Source of the DNA: an uncultured Candidatus Saccharibacteria bacterium
Lineage (GTDB): Bacteria; Patescibacteriota; Saccharimonadia; Saccharimonadales; Saccharimonadaceae
NCBI GenBank assembly: GCA_947304155.1
Contig: CAMZAD010000002.1
Location: 62,001 to 126,000, forward strand
Reading direction: 5' to 3'
Length of the DNA stretch: 64,000 bases
Position numbers and translations under genes: made by a program. Below are positions 8,890-17,712 of this stretch, one piece after another. Every line of letters starts with the position of its first letter. Position 1 is the first letter of the stretch. The notes beneath the pieces were generated by a model. It did no database searches. It saw only the letters and a list, made by a program, of their open reading frames with translations, and was not told the DNA's origin.

Positions 8890-9678
8890 ATGAAAAAAGC
8901 TTTATCATTCGACATCGACCAAACTCTAAATATTGCAAAAACTCCAGTTCCAGATGAAATTGCCGAGCTTTTGACTAAATGTTTGGACCACTTCGAAATT
9001 TGTCCAATTTCTGGCCAAAAATTCGATCAATTCTTAATCCAAATTGTTGATCGCCTCGTCGAAACTGGCCACGCAACCGAAGAACAACTTTCACATCTTC
9101 ACCTTTTTGTCGCACAAGGTACCCAGTACTATCGCTACAATCCAAGCGGTAATGGCTATAATAAAGAAAACTGGGAACGCGTCTATAACTACCCTCTAAC
9201 AGATGAGCAAGTCGCAAAAATCTCTAAGACGATTGAGGAATCTGCTCGCGAACTTGGCTTTTGGGAAGAAGATAAACTTGCCGAGGGTGATGAAATTATT
9301 GAAAACCGCCTTTCACAGGTCACTTTCTCTGCACTTGGCCAAAAAGCTGGTACCGAAGCAAAATATGCTTGGGATCCAGATTGCAAGAAACGCGAACAAA
9401 TCGTTAAGCTCTGTAAGGAAAAAGCTCCAGAGTTTGAATATGAAATCGGTGGCACAACCTCTATTAATGCCATCACTCCTGGTATGAATAAGCAATTCGG
9501 CATGACTAAATTGCTTGAATATTTGAAGCTTGAGATGAAAGACGTCCTCTATTTTGGTGACATGACCCAACCTGGCGGCAACGACTATCCAGTCGTAAAG
9601 ATGGGCTTTGATACTATCACTGTCCGCTCTCATGAAGACACTGCTTACGCATTAAGAGGTATACTAGCAGTTCTCTAA
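8890..9678 (+). CDS. HAD-IIB phosphatase/mutase of the eukaryotic-type phosphomannomutase (PMM) family
   Basis: FDIDQTLN (HAD motif I), NRLSQVTFSALGQ, and YFGDMTQPGGNDYPV matching the PMM2-type FGDKTxPGGND motif. Confidence 0.75.
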   Translation: MKKALSFDIDQTLNIAKTPVPDEIAELLTKCLDHFEICPISGQKFDQFLIQIVDRLVETGHATEEQLSHLHLFVAQGTQYYRYNPSGNGYNKENWERVYNYPLTDEQVAKISKTIEESARELGFWEEDKLAEGDEIIENRLSQVTFSALGQKAGTEAKYAWDPDCKKREQIVKLCKEKAPEFEYEIGGTTSINAITPGMNKQFGMTKLLEYLKLEMKDVLYFGDMTQPGGNDYPVVKMGFDTITVRSHEDTAYALRGILAVL

Positions 9679-9690
9679 GGATAAAAATAG

Positions 9691-9747
9691 AAATCCTCCG
9701 ACCTGAAGACTTGGGCGAGCGTCCTGGAGCGGGGAGGAGGATTTTTG
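9691..9747 (+). terminator. Intrinsic terminator with large apical region
   Basis: AAATCCTCC ... GGAGGATTT then TTTGTTT. Confidence 0.75.
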
Positions 9748-9771
9748 TTTCTACTATGATATAATGAGAGT

Positions 9772-10548
9772 ATGAAAACTTATATCGTGGGCAACTGGAA
9801 GATGAACCTAACTGTAGGCGAATCTTCAATTTATCTTCAAAAACTCTTAAAACGCATCAAAATGTCAAAAGACATCGAGGTTGCAGTTGCGCCAAGCACA
9901 ATTGCACTCCAAACTCTCAGCGTTCAACTTGAACGCAATAAATCTAAAGTTAAACTCGCTGCACAGAACTTCTATCACCGTGATTACGGCGCTTACACTG
10001 GTGAAGTTAGCGTGATGCAATTAAATGGCCTCGTAAATTACGCAATTGTTGGCCATTCTGAACGCCGCTATATCTTTGGCGAGACCAATAAAGACCTGAA
10101 ACTAAAGGTTGCTGCCGCGATTCGTAATAACATCACCCCAATCCTCTGTGTTGGCGAAACCGAAAATGAACGTACTTACGGCGAAACTAAAGATGTGATT
10201 AGAGACGAAATTTTTGGCGCGCTATCTGAAATTGACGCTGAAGATGTTAAAAAAGTCATCATTGCTTACGAACCAGTTTGGGCTATTTCTAGCACCAAAG
10301 GCGCAAAAATTGCCGCTCCAGATGAAATTGCTAACACGATTAAGTTGATTAAAAGTGAACTCAAAGAGATTTATGGTAAGGAAATTGCTGAAAAAGTTCC
10401 AATTTTGTATGGCGGAAGCGTCAATCCAAGCAATGCTGGTGCCTATCTTACAATTCCTGGCGTAAATGGCCTTCTAATCGGCGGTTCATCCCTTATCTCT
10501 GATCACTTTATTGATATCATTGAAATCGCAAAACGCGTTGCCCGCTAA
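9772..10548 (+). CDS. tpiA: Triosephosphate isomerase
   Basis: YIVGNWKMN, VGHSERR, AYEPVWAI, YGGSVNPSNA. Confidence 0.96.
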   Translation: MKTYIVGNWKMNLTVGESSIYLQKLLKRIKMSKDIEVAVAPSTIALQTLSVQLERNKSKVKLAAQNFYHRDYGAYTGEVSVMQLNGLVNYAIVGHSERRYIFGETNKDLKLKVAAAIRNNITPILCVGETENERTYGETKDVIRDEIFGALSEIDAEDVKKVIIAYEPVWAISSTKGAKIAAPDEIANTIKLIKSELKEIYGKEIAEKVPILYGGSVNPSNAGAYLTIPGVNGLLIGGSSLISDHFIDIIEIAKRVAR

Positions 10549-10624
10549 CTTTGCATTTTTACAAAAAATACTATACAATAAAAAGAAATAGGTCCAAAAA
10601 ACACAAATTTTTGCAGGAATCAAT

Positions 10625-11797
10625 ATGAATGAAGATGAAGAAATGGTAAATACGGTCAGACGCTCCCCAAGGCGTATGGATTTTGCACCACGTCCAAGAG
10701 GAAATTCTGCTCCTGTATCACCAGTTAAGCGAGTAGTGAAAACTCCTCAAATGACCGAGGCTGAAGAACGCCGTCGTGAGATTGCACGTCGCGAAGTTGC
10801 TCGCCGTGAAGAAATTCATCGCCAGATTGAGGCTCAAAAAGAGGCTGACATCATCGCCGAACGCCGCGCAATTGCTGCAAGAAAAGATTTGGCCCGCCGT
10901 CTTGATATTGAACGTGAAGAGAATGCTGAAGCCCTCGCCAATCACAAGAGGGAACTAGAAGAAGCTCGTATTAGAGAAGAAAAAGCCCGCCGCAAGGCTA
11001 TGATCGAACAACGTGCTATCCGTGAACGTCAACGCATTTTGGCTGAAAAACGCGCTGCGATGGCCCGCGAAGAACTTGCTCGTCGCCGTGAAGACGAAGC
11101 AAAGCTCAAAAAAGCTGTTGTTATAAAGAAAGTAGTAAATCCAAGTGGTTCAAAAGATCCTCTTCAAGGTGGACGCCCTGCCGTAAAACCGGCTCCAGCT
11201 GCAAAACCTGCTGCAAAGCCAGAAGTTAAGAAATCTCTCTTTAAACGCAATAAAGTCGAGCAACGTCTTGGCTCGGTTGAGGATTTTGAGGCTGAATTAA
11301 ATAGTCTTGAGAAGGAAAACCCTTCATTTGATGATTTTGACTTTGATTTTGATGAAACAGAGAAAAAACCAGCTGTAAAGCCTACTGCTAAGCCTGCAAA
11401 ACCTGCCACAAAGCCAGAGTCAAAGAAAGCTGCCGAACAACCAGACAATAACCGTTTTGTTCTAGGTGGCCGCTCGCCATTTATCAGTACAACCGTTGAA
11501 AAACGCCCACTTTCTGGTGGTGCAAAGACTATGGAACCAACCAGCCGTGAAGAACAAGCCCAGGCAAAAACCAAGCCTCGTGGCCGTTTTGTCCCTTATA
11601 ATGAACCAATGCCACACAAGAATATCTATTCTCGCACAGTTGAAAAAGAGAAAAAGATGAAGAAAGACGATTTCCCAACAGTAGTCGTCGGCACCGCTCC
11701 AAAGGGTTCCAAAATCTCTCTAATCATCGCCATTATCTTGACAGTCATCCTTGGCGCAATCGTTGGCGCAATCGCATATTTAGTATTCTTCCAATAA
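10625..11797 (+). CDS. R/E/K-rich predicted coiled-coil protein with C-terminal TM anchor
   Basis: Long ERR/ARRE-rich heptad-like region, PAxK linkers, C-terminal hydrophobic IIAIILTVILGAIVGAIAYLVFF. Confidence 0.75.
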   Translation: MNEDEEMVNTVRRSPRRMDFAPRPRGNSAPVSPVKRVVKTPQMTEAEERRREIARREVARREEIHRQIEAQKEADIIAERRAIAARKDLARRLDIEREENAEALANHKRELEEARIREEKARRKAMIEQRAIRERQRILAEKRAAMAREELARRREDEAKLKKAVVIKKVVNPSGSKDPLQGGRPAVKPAPAAKPAAKPEVKKSLFKRNKVEQRLGSVEDFEAELNSLEKENPSFDDFDFDFDETEKKPAVKPTAKPAKPATKPESKKAAEQPDNNRFVLGGRSPFISTTVEKRPLSGGAKTMEPTSREEQAQAKTKPRGRFVPYNEPMPHKNIYSRTVEKEKKMKKDDFPTVVVGTAPKGSKISLIIAIILTVILGAIVGAIAYLVFFQ

Positions 11798-11798
11798 A

Positions 11799-12206
11799 AT
11801 GTTTGAAGCGTATAGAAACAATAAATTAGCCCGCGAGTTCTCGGTTAAGCACTCAAACGAGGCTGAGGTTTTTCATTCCAGCAGTTTTGGTCAGGTTCAA
11901 TCTGGTGAAAATATTGGCACGGCCGCTGTTGCAATGACAATGGATAACCGTAAAAGTATCGAGGAACAGCGTAAATATGTTCGAAAATACAATAATTCTA
12001 AGATAGTGAGCAGTACTTATGGTCTGCGTCACGCTGAAACTTATACTCCGCGCACTGAAGGTGGTGCCAGGTCGCTTTACGGTGGAACTAAAGCGGAAAA
12101 TGGCGCCAGAACAGGGATGAGCCAAGCAGGTCGCCAGGCCGCCATGCGCGAATCTGCCGCCCGTGACCCGAAAACATTCCTAAGAAAACCAACCATAAAA
12201 AAATAA
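11799..12206 (+). CDS. Hypothetical protein
   Basis: ORF immediately after the preceding gene, terminator follows. Confidence 0.65.
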   Translation: MFEAYRNNKLAREFSVKHSNEAEVFHSSSFGQVQSGENIGTAAVAMTMDNRKSIEEQRKYVRKYNNSKIVSSTYGLRHAETYTPRTEGGARSLYGGTKAENGARTGMSQAGRQAAMRESAARDPKTFLRKPTIKK

Positions 12207-12230
12207 TACCCTTCAGGGGTATTCTTTTTT
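12205..12230 (+). terminator. Intrinsic terminator
   Basis: ATACCC-ttca-GGGTAT then TTCTTTTTT. Confidence 0.8.
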
Positions 12231-12233
12231 CTT

Positions 12234-12251
12234 TGGTGCGAGTGGAGGTAG
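12234..12251 (-). repeat. Partial duplicate of the tRNA-Gly 3' end
   Basis: tggtgcgagtggaggtag occurs here and at 12316-12333 (3' end of tRNA-Gly). Confidence 0.8.
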
Positions 12252-12315
12252 AAAATCTCCCTCGGCCTCACCCCAAATAAACAAAAATTGAGAGCAAGCT
12301 CTCATTTTCGTTTTT

Positions 12316-12390
12316 TGGTGCGAGTGGAGGTAGTCGAAACCTCATCTCAAGTTTGGAAAACTTGCATACTAACCGCTGTACTACACTCGC
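12316..12390 (-). tRNA. tRNA-Gly(UCC)
   Basis: Cloverleaf GCGAGTG...CACTCGC, anticodon loop TTTCCAA, CCA encoded. Confidence 0.93.
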
Positions 12391-12401
12391 TTGTAAAATA
12401 C

Positions 12402-12479
12402 TGGGGCGGGAAACAGGAATTGAACCTGCGACCTTCTGGACCACAATCAGACGCTCTAACCAACTGAGCTATTCCCGCC
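12402..12479 (-). tRNA. tRNA-His(GUG)
   Basis: G-1 with C73, acceptor GCGGGAA/TTCCCGC, anticodon loop TTGTGGT, CCA encoded. Confidence 0.93.
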
Positions 12480-12576
12480 AGGTACTTAGATTATTATAAC
12501 AAATTTTCATAAAAACACAACTACAACTCCTTGAACCTTGCAAAAAACATAAAAATATTGTGTTATAATGGAAAAT

Positions 12577-14199
12577 ATGCAAGCATCAGATATGAATTTA
12601 GCATTTGGAACCGAAATCATCTACCAAGATGCTAATTTTCGATGCGATGTCGGCGATAAGGTCGGGATTGTAGGGGTAAATGGCGCCGGCAAAACTACAC
12701 TTTTTAAGGTGATTTTAGGCGAGCAGAAGCTTGATAACGGGGAATTAAAGCTCACAAACCCGGCCTCAATCGGCTATGTCCCTCAGGAAATTAAGGTTGA
12801 TTCCAGTGCCGATATGCTTACTGTCTGGGACTTTCTTTATACTGCGCGCCCTTTTGATGCGCTTCAGGAGCAGCTCGCAACAGAGTATGAAAAACTCGCC
12901 AAATACCCGAATTCTCAGGTGATTATGGACAGAATTAACGCTTTACAGGACAGAATTGACGCCTGTGATATTGCAAATGCCGATAATGAACTCTTGAAGA
13001 TTGTTGAGAAAATGCAGCTCGGTGACCTCATGGATTCAAAGATGAGTGAGCTCTCTGGCGGCCAAAAGTCTAAGGTTGCCTTCGCTCGCGCCCTCTTTGA
13101 GCGCGCCTCTCTGTTGCTTCTTGATGAGCCAACTAACCACCTTGACGTAATGACGAAAGATTTCGTGATAAATTACCTCCGTAGCTACGATGGCACGGTT
13201 TTTGTGATTTCGCACGACCAGAAATTCCTTGATGCTGTGACGAATAAGACTCTCTTTTTGAATAAAACCACCCATAAAACCAAGGTTTATAAGGGGAATT
13301 ACACCGCTTTCCGTCGCCAATATGCTGCCAATCTTGCCGCTGAAGACGCTAAAATTACCGAGCAAGAACGCGAAATTAAGCGTTTACAGGAGTTTGTGAC
13401 TCGTGCGCGCAACGCCAAACGTAGCAATACTGCTCTAATCGGCATGGGTCATCAGCGCGAAAAAGTCCTTGCAAAGCGCCTCGAAGAGCTCGGCACCAGG
13501 GAAAAAGAGTATCAAAAAGTCTCAATTAATGTCGCGCCAAAGTCCAAATCCGGCACCTATCCGCTTGAAATTCAAAACCTCACTTTTGGCTACGAAAATG
13601 CGCCTGACCTCTATGTAAATCTCTCATTTAGGCTCGCTCGCGGCGAGAAATTCTTGGTGGTAGGTGAGAATGGTATTGGTAAATCTACTCTGTTAAAACT
13701 GATTGTCCAACAACTCCAGCCAAAATCCGGCGCCGTGATTTATGGTCATAACACCGATATTGCCTACTACGCGCAGGAACTCGAAATTTTGGATGAGCGC
13801 CGCACTATTCTTGAGAACGTCCAGACTTATGATTATACAGATACGGAACTTAGGGGAATTCTCTCTAATTTTTTGTTCTTTGACGACGATATTAATAAAA
13901 AGGTCGCAGTTTTGAGCCCTGGCGAAAAAGCCCGTGTTGCTCTCTGTAAAATCCTCCTAAAACGCGCCAATTTGGTGATTTTAGATGAGCCAACCAACCA
14001 TTTTGACCCAGATACCCAGAAAATAATTGGCGAAAACTTCAAGGATTACTCTGGAACATTGATTATGGTCTCCCACAACCCTGATTTTGTTGAACAAATT
14101 GGGATTAATCGCATGCTCGTCCTACCCGATGGTATCATTAAAAACTACTCTCACGAGCTGCTTGAATACTACTACTATCTCAACTCGGACTTAATTTAG
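12577..14199 (+). CDS. ABC-F family ATPase (two ABC domains)
   Basis: Two Walker A (GVNGAGKTTL, GENGIGKSTL), LSGGQKSKVAFARAL, DEPTNHLD / DEPTNHFD. Confidence 0.93.
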   Translation: MQASDMNLAFGTEIIYQDANFRCDVGDKVGIVGVNGAGKTTLFKVILGEQKLDNGELKLTNPASIGYVPQEIKVDSSADMLTVWDFLYTARPFDALQEQLATEYEKLAKYPNSQVIMDRINALQDRIDACDIANADNELLKIVEKMQLGDLMDSKMSELSGGQKSKVAFARALFERASLLLLDEPTNHLDVMTKDFVINYLRSYDGTVFVISHDQKFLDAVTNKTLFLNKTTHKTKVYKGNYTAFRRQYAANLAAEDAKITEQEREIKRLQEFVTRARNAKRSNTALIGMGHQREKVLAKRLEELGTREKEYQKVSINVAPKSKSGTYPLEIQNLTFGYENAPDLYVNLSFRLARGEKFLVVGENGIGKSTLLKLIVQQLQPKSGAVIYGHNTDIAYYAQELEILDERRTILENVQTYDYTDTELRGILSNFLFFDDDINKKVAVLSPGEKARVALCKILLKRANLVILDEPTNHFDPDTQKIIGENFKDYSGTLIMVSHNPDFVEQIGINRMLVLPDGIIKNYSHELLEYYYYLNSDLI

Positions 14200-14285
14200 T
14201 TGTTTTTATCCGTCTCACCTCTGGTATTCTCGTGTGCTAGTCGCGCTTACTTTTTGACGCTTCTGCTTATTTTATTGCATTACTA

Positions 14286-14315
14286 TTGACAAATATACAT
14301 AAGTATAGTATAATA
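14286..14315 (+). promoter_or_regulatory. Consensus sigma70-type promoter
   Basis: TTGACA - 17 nt - TATAAT. Confidence 0.85.
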
Positions 14316-14377
14316 AGGCCAATATAGTGACTGCCACTATATCGATCTTGAAAATAAAAGAATGGGAGGAACAAGCA

Positions 14378-15109
14378 ATGGCAGGTAAAAATTTCCTGGA
14401 CGACTGGATGCCGTCCAAAACTCAGAGATCCGGTGAAGCAACCGGCGACAAGAAGACGGAAAAACCCTCTAAGAAGCAGAAAAACAGTCCTGAATTAGAG
14501 GACTTGAAATGCTTCAAGGAAAAGCTTGAGGAGGTTCTTAAGGCCGCTAATGACAGCGAGAACATTACCTCAAAGCAGATCAACACCACCCTCTTGCAGA
14601 GCATTGCAAAGCGTGTCAATGCAGACCCTGAGGTTATTCGCGAGATTGCGAATGACGAAGATGCCGTAGCAACCTTCAATGCCATCAATGCCAAGATGAC
14701 CACGGACGAGGCCAAGAGGACCGTAGAACGTGTGCTCTATTGCATGATTATTGCTTTGTATGGCAATAATCCGGCATCGGTTGCACCCCAGAAGCTGGAG
14801 TTGATTGTGAGAGCAAAAGGCTCCGAGGTATGGACGCTCGCCATCAACGACCCCAAGAAGAAGGAGGAGCTTGCAGGGATGGAGGCAGACAAGCGAAAGG
14901 AAGAGCTTGACAAGATTGTTAACGCATTCCGTATGCTTGGCTACGAGTGCACCACCGGTGTCCTGAATGATGATGGGGACAATTATATCCCCAAAATGAA
15001 GGACAAGGACGGCAAGCTCGTCAAGACCGAGAAGGATAACGACGGCAACTGGGTGCCTATCAAGGCAAAGAAGTCCGATAAGTCCGACTCTAAGTCTGAC
15101 GATGACTAA
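14378..15109 (+). CDS. Hypothetical charged protein
   Basis: SD gggagg upstream; C-terminal region with K/D repeats; codon usage differs from neighbours. Confidence 0.7.
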   Translation: MAGKNFLDDWMPSKTQRSGEATGDKKTEKPSKKQKNSPELEDLKCFKEKLEEVLKAANDSENITSKQINTTLLQSIAKRVNADPEVIREIANDEDAVATFNAINAKMTTDEAKRTVERVLYCMIIALYGNNPASVAPQKLELIVRAKGSEVWTLAINDPKKKEELAGMEADKRKEELDKIVNAFRMLGYECTTGVLNDDGDNYIPKMKDKDGKLVKTEKDNDGNWVPIKAKKSDKSDSKSDDD

Positions 15110-15147
15110 TCTTTTCTACTAGTTTTTATCCCATAGTACTTTGAAAG

Positions 15148-15176
15148 AACCACGCACGATTTTAGCGTGGTTTTTT
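15148..15176 (+). terminator. Intrinsic terminator
   Basis: AACCACGC-acgatttta-GCGTGGTT TTTT. Confidence 0.85.
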
Positions 15177-15293
15177 CGTGCCAAAAATAGCAAAACATAA
15201 AAACATGAACACGTAAAGCATAAACTTTTTAAAACCACAGATTAACGCCCAAAAACAGGGGCGAAAAGCATAAGCTATATTATGGTATAATAC

Positions 15294-15322
15294 TTGACTT
15301 TTTTGAGCTTGTGTGCTATAAT
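15294..15322 (+). promoter_or_regulatory. Near-consensus sigma70-type promoter
   Basis: TTGACT - 17 nt - TATAAT with extended TGC. Confidence 0.85.
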
Positions 15323-15329
15323 GTACTTA

Positions 15330-15518
15330 GTCAATGGAATGGGAGAGTTCTAGATGAGATACTCGTCTGACCAGGGCCATGACGACCATTAAAAACCAAA
15401 TCATCTCAGGTACAAAATACCTGAAAAAGGCAAAGTTCCAACGTTTCTGTAGTTAAGGGGGGCGTGGTGAACCTCCCTTTCCAAAATTAAAAAAATATTC
15501 AAAAGGGAGGAAAAAGCT
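15330..15518 (+). promoter_or_regulatory. Long structured 5' leader, candidate cis-regulatory RNA
   Basis: CAGGTA/TACCTG hairpin; AAGGGGGG (15455-15462), CCTCCCTTT (15472-15480) and SD AAAGGGAGG (15502-15510) form mutually exclusive pairings. Confidence 0.55.
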
Positions 15519-16082
15519 ATGACAATTTTTGTTGTAAGCTCAATGATGGCAGTGTGTCTTACACTGCTTGTTCTGTTTTATATCACGGATAAGGGGATGC
15601 CTATCCCCGCGTTACTCGCAGTAGGAGCATCACTGGTTGGTATTATTGTACTGCCGGTTGCTGCAACGTTTTTCCTGCATGTTCGTGTAGGATACATCGT
15701 GGCATTCCTGTGTTATCTTTGCATTATCGCGTTCTTACGCGTGCGCATGGGTACGCATAGTTTTAACCTGCTGCACGTACTGGTTTATTTCTTTGCAGGT
15801 CTCGCACTTACGTCATGGATCATCATTTTTAGATGGAAAGTTGACTGGTTCTTAGTCATTTTCTTATCTCTGATGGCAATCCTGTTCCTAGTAGCGACAA
15901 TCCTTCCGGATGGCATCGTGGACAAAATCCCCGAGAGATGCGCAATAATAATGCTTGAAGGAATAGTAGTTGTGGTCGTTCTCTTGATCATGGCAACATT
16001 CCTAAAGTCATTTGCGCAATACATCCAAAAAGGTAGCACTACTAATAGTGCAGCTGCAGTGCAACAAGAGGAGGTGGGCTAA
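15519..16082 (+). CDS. Polytopic membrane protein, unknown function
   Basis: Several hydrophobic segments; SD gggagg. Confidence 0.75.
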   Translation: MTIFVVSSMMAVCLTLLVLFYITDKGMPIPALLAVGASLVGIIVLPVAATFFLHVRVGYIVAFLCYLCIIAFLRVRMGTHSFNLLHVLVYFFAGLALTSWIIIFRWKVDWFLVIFLSLMAILFLVATILPDGIVDKIPERCAIIMLEGIVVVVVLLIMATFLKSFAQYIQKGSTTNSAAAVQQEEVG

Positions 16083-17468
16083 ATGAGAATCGTAAAAGTC
16101 TCACTAGCGGTTTTACTAATCTTTCTTGTGGTGGCTGGAATTGGCTGGCTTATCTATGCTAATCGCGCCACTTTGTTTCCTCAGAGGGAACAGAGCGGAA
16201 ACGTAACCCCTAACTCTATGCCTACCGCGACGCCCGGACCTGAAGGAGTTAATCCTAATAGTGCTGGTGGTACTGACGGCAACGGCACTGAAGACGCTGG
16301 CGGCACTGATGACGACGTCATCGAAGAGGAAAAAGACCTAGAGCAGCTTTTGCTCGAAGCTCTCGACATGACAGAGTACGAAAGGTTGCAGCTTCAAGCG
16401 AAGTACGCAACCTCCAAAGAATTTCTTTGGAATAGTGCTCCGATCAACGCCGATGAGCGAACCAAGCTTGCAGCTAAGAAGGCGAAGATGAAGGGTAAAG
16501 ACCCCCGCATGTATGATGCGGTTAGTTACCCATTCTCAGCCGAAGAAGCTGAAGCGATGAGACTGGAGCTCTATGACGAGATTTGCCGCAACCCTGTGGT
16601 TGGCGCAATGATCGTTGACGGTCTTCGTCACATCAAGCTCAACGGCTCTTACCTCTTCGATACTTTCTCAGAATGGACACAGCCCTTCTGGGATAAGTGG
16701 GAAGCTGGTAAGACTCCAGTGTTTTGCACTAAGAAGAAAGACACCTGGTATGTGACGGACGAGTACATCGACGTTGCAGTTAACCTTTGTGTTTTTTTGG
16801 ACCAGTGCACGGCGCGCGGCATCGAGACGAAGTCTACCAAAGAGTTCTGGTATCATAACGCAGAACTTAAGGTTAAGGACGTCGAAGCCCTCTTCTCTGA
16901 GGGCAAACTTGGTACTGACAACTTACCGGTACTCCTGTTCTCTATTGATAGGAAGACAACTGGTCAGGCGGCGCTCTTTGGTTTCAACGTTTGCGACAAG
17001 CGTTTGGAGATTTTTACTCCAGTAAAGCAGTCGCCGACGACAGGAGAGACACCGAAGCCGACGGAAACACCGAAGCCGACGGAAACTCCACCGCCACAGG
17101 AGCAGAAGAAGAAAAATCCTGCTGATTCATCAATGAATCAGGGAAACGCTCCACAAGGCGGCGGAACCCAACAGGGCTCAACCTCTAATCAGTCTACCGG
17201 TAATCCGGCAGGCAACACCTCGCAGGGACATCAAGACCCTGCAACACAAACACCATCAACGACGGGTAACACGTCGGGGCAAGGGGTCTCACCAGCCTCT
17301 TCCTCAAAACCTCCAGTCGACCAGAATGAAATGGACTATAGTCCAACTAATAGTTCAAATTCAACTCCTGGACAAGATCAAGGCACCGGTGAATCCGTTG
17401 ACCTTGCAAACGAAGGAGAAAACTCTGGAGAGATTGGAGAACCGAAGACGGGTACGTCGAATAAATAA
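16083..17468 (+). CDS. Membrane-anchored protein of unknown function with P/T/S/N/G-rich C-terminal region
   Basis: N-terminal TM, globular region with FWYHNAELKVKDVEAL, then TPKPTETPKPTETPPP... low-complexity tail. Confidence 0.75.
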   Translation: MRIVKVSLAVLLIFLVVAGIGWLIYANRATLFPQREQSGNVTPNSMPTATPGPEGVNPNSAGGTDGNGTEDAGGTDDDVIEEEKDLEQLLLEALDMTEYERLQLQAKYATSKEFLWNSAPINADERTKLAAKKAKMKGKDPRMYDAVSYPFSAEEAEAMRLELYDEICRNPVVGAMIVDGLRHIKLNGSYLFDTFSEWTQPFWDKWEAGKTPVFCTKKKDTWYVTDEYIDVAVNLCVFLDQCTARGIETKSTKEFWYHNAELKVKDVEALFSEGKLGTDNLPVLLFSIDRKTTGQAALFGFNVCDKRLEIFTPVKQSPTTGETPKPTETPKPTETPPPQEQKKKNPADSSMNQGNAPQGGGTQQGSTSNQSTGNPAGNTSQGHQDPATQTPSTTGNTSGQGVSPASSSKPPVDQNEMDYSPTNSSNSTPGQDQGTGESVDLANEGENSGEIGEPKTGTSNK

Positions 17469-17712
17469 AGATGGAGCTTTTGCCAAAAGGGAGTAAAACT
17501 CCCAGTACCTTAAAGTCGGGGGTCGATTTCGACCCCTGGCTTTCCAAGACTTTTGTATTTGAGATGATTTGGTTTTGCGTGGTTAAGACGAAAATTAACA
17601 ATCCGGCTAGCAAACCATTGTTTAAAAGGTTGTTATTGAACGTGCAAAACCTTTGCTAAAACAAGCAAAAATTAAACTTTGAATACTTAACCAATATTAG
17701 AAAGGAGCTTTT

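Noticed and set aside
17041-17100. Short tandem repeat (accgaagccgacggaaac x2) considered as a CRISPR or VNTR
   Set aside because: Only two copies, in frame inside a low-complexity coding tail, no spacers; not CRISPR.
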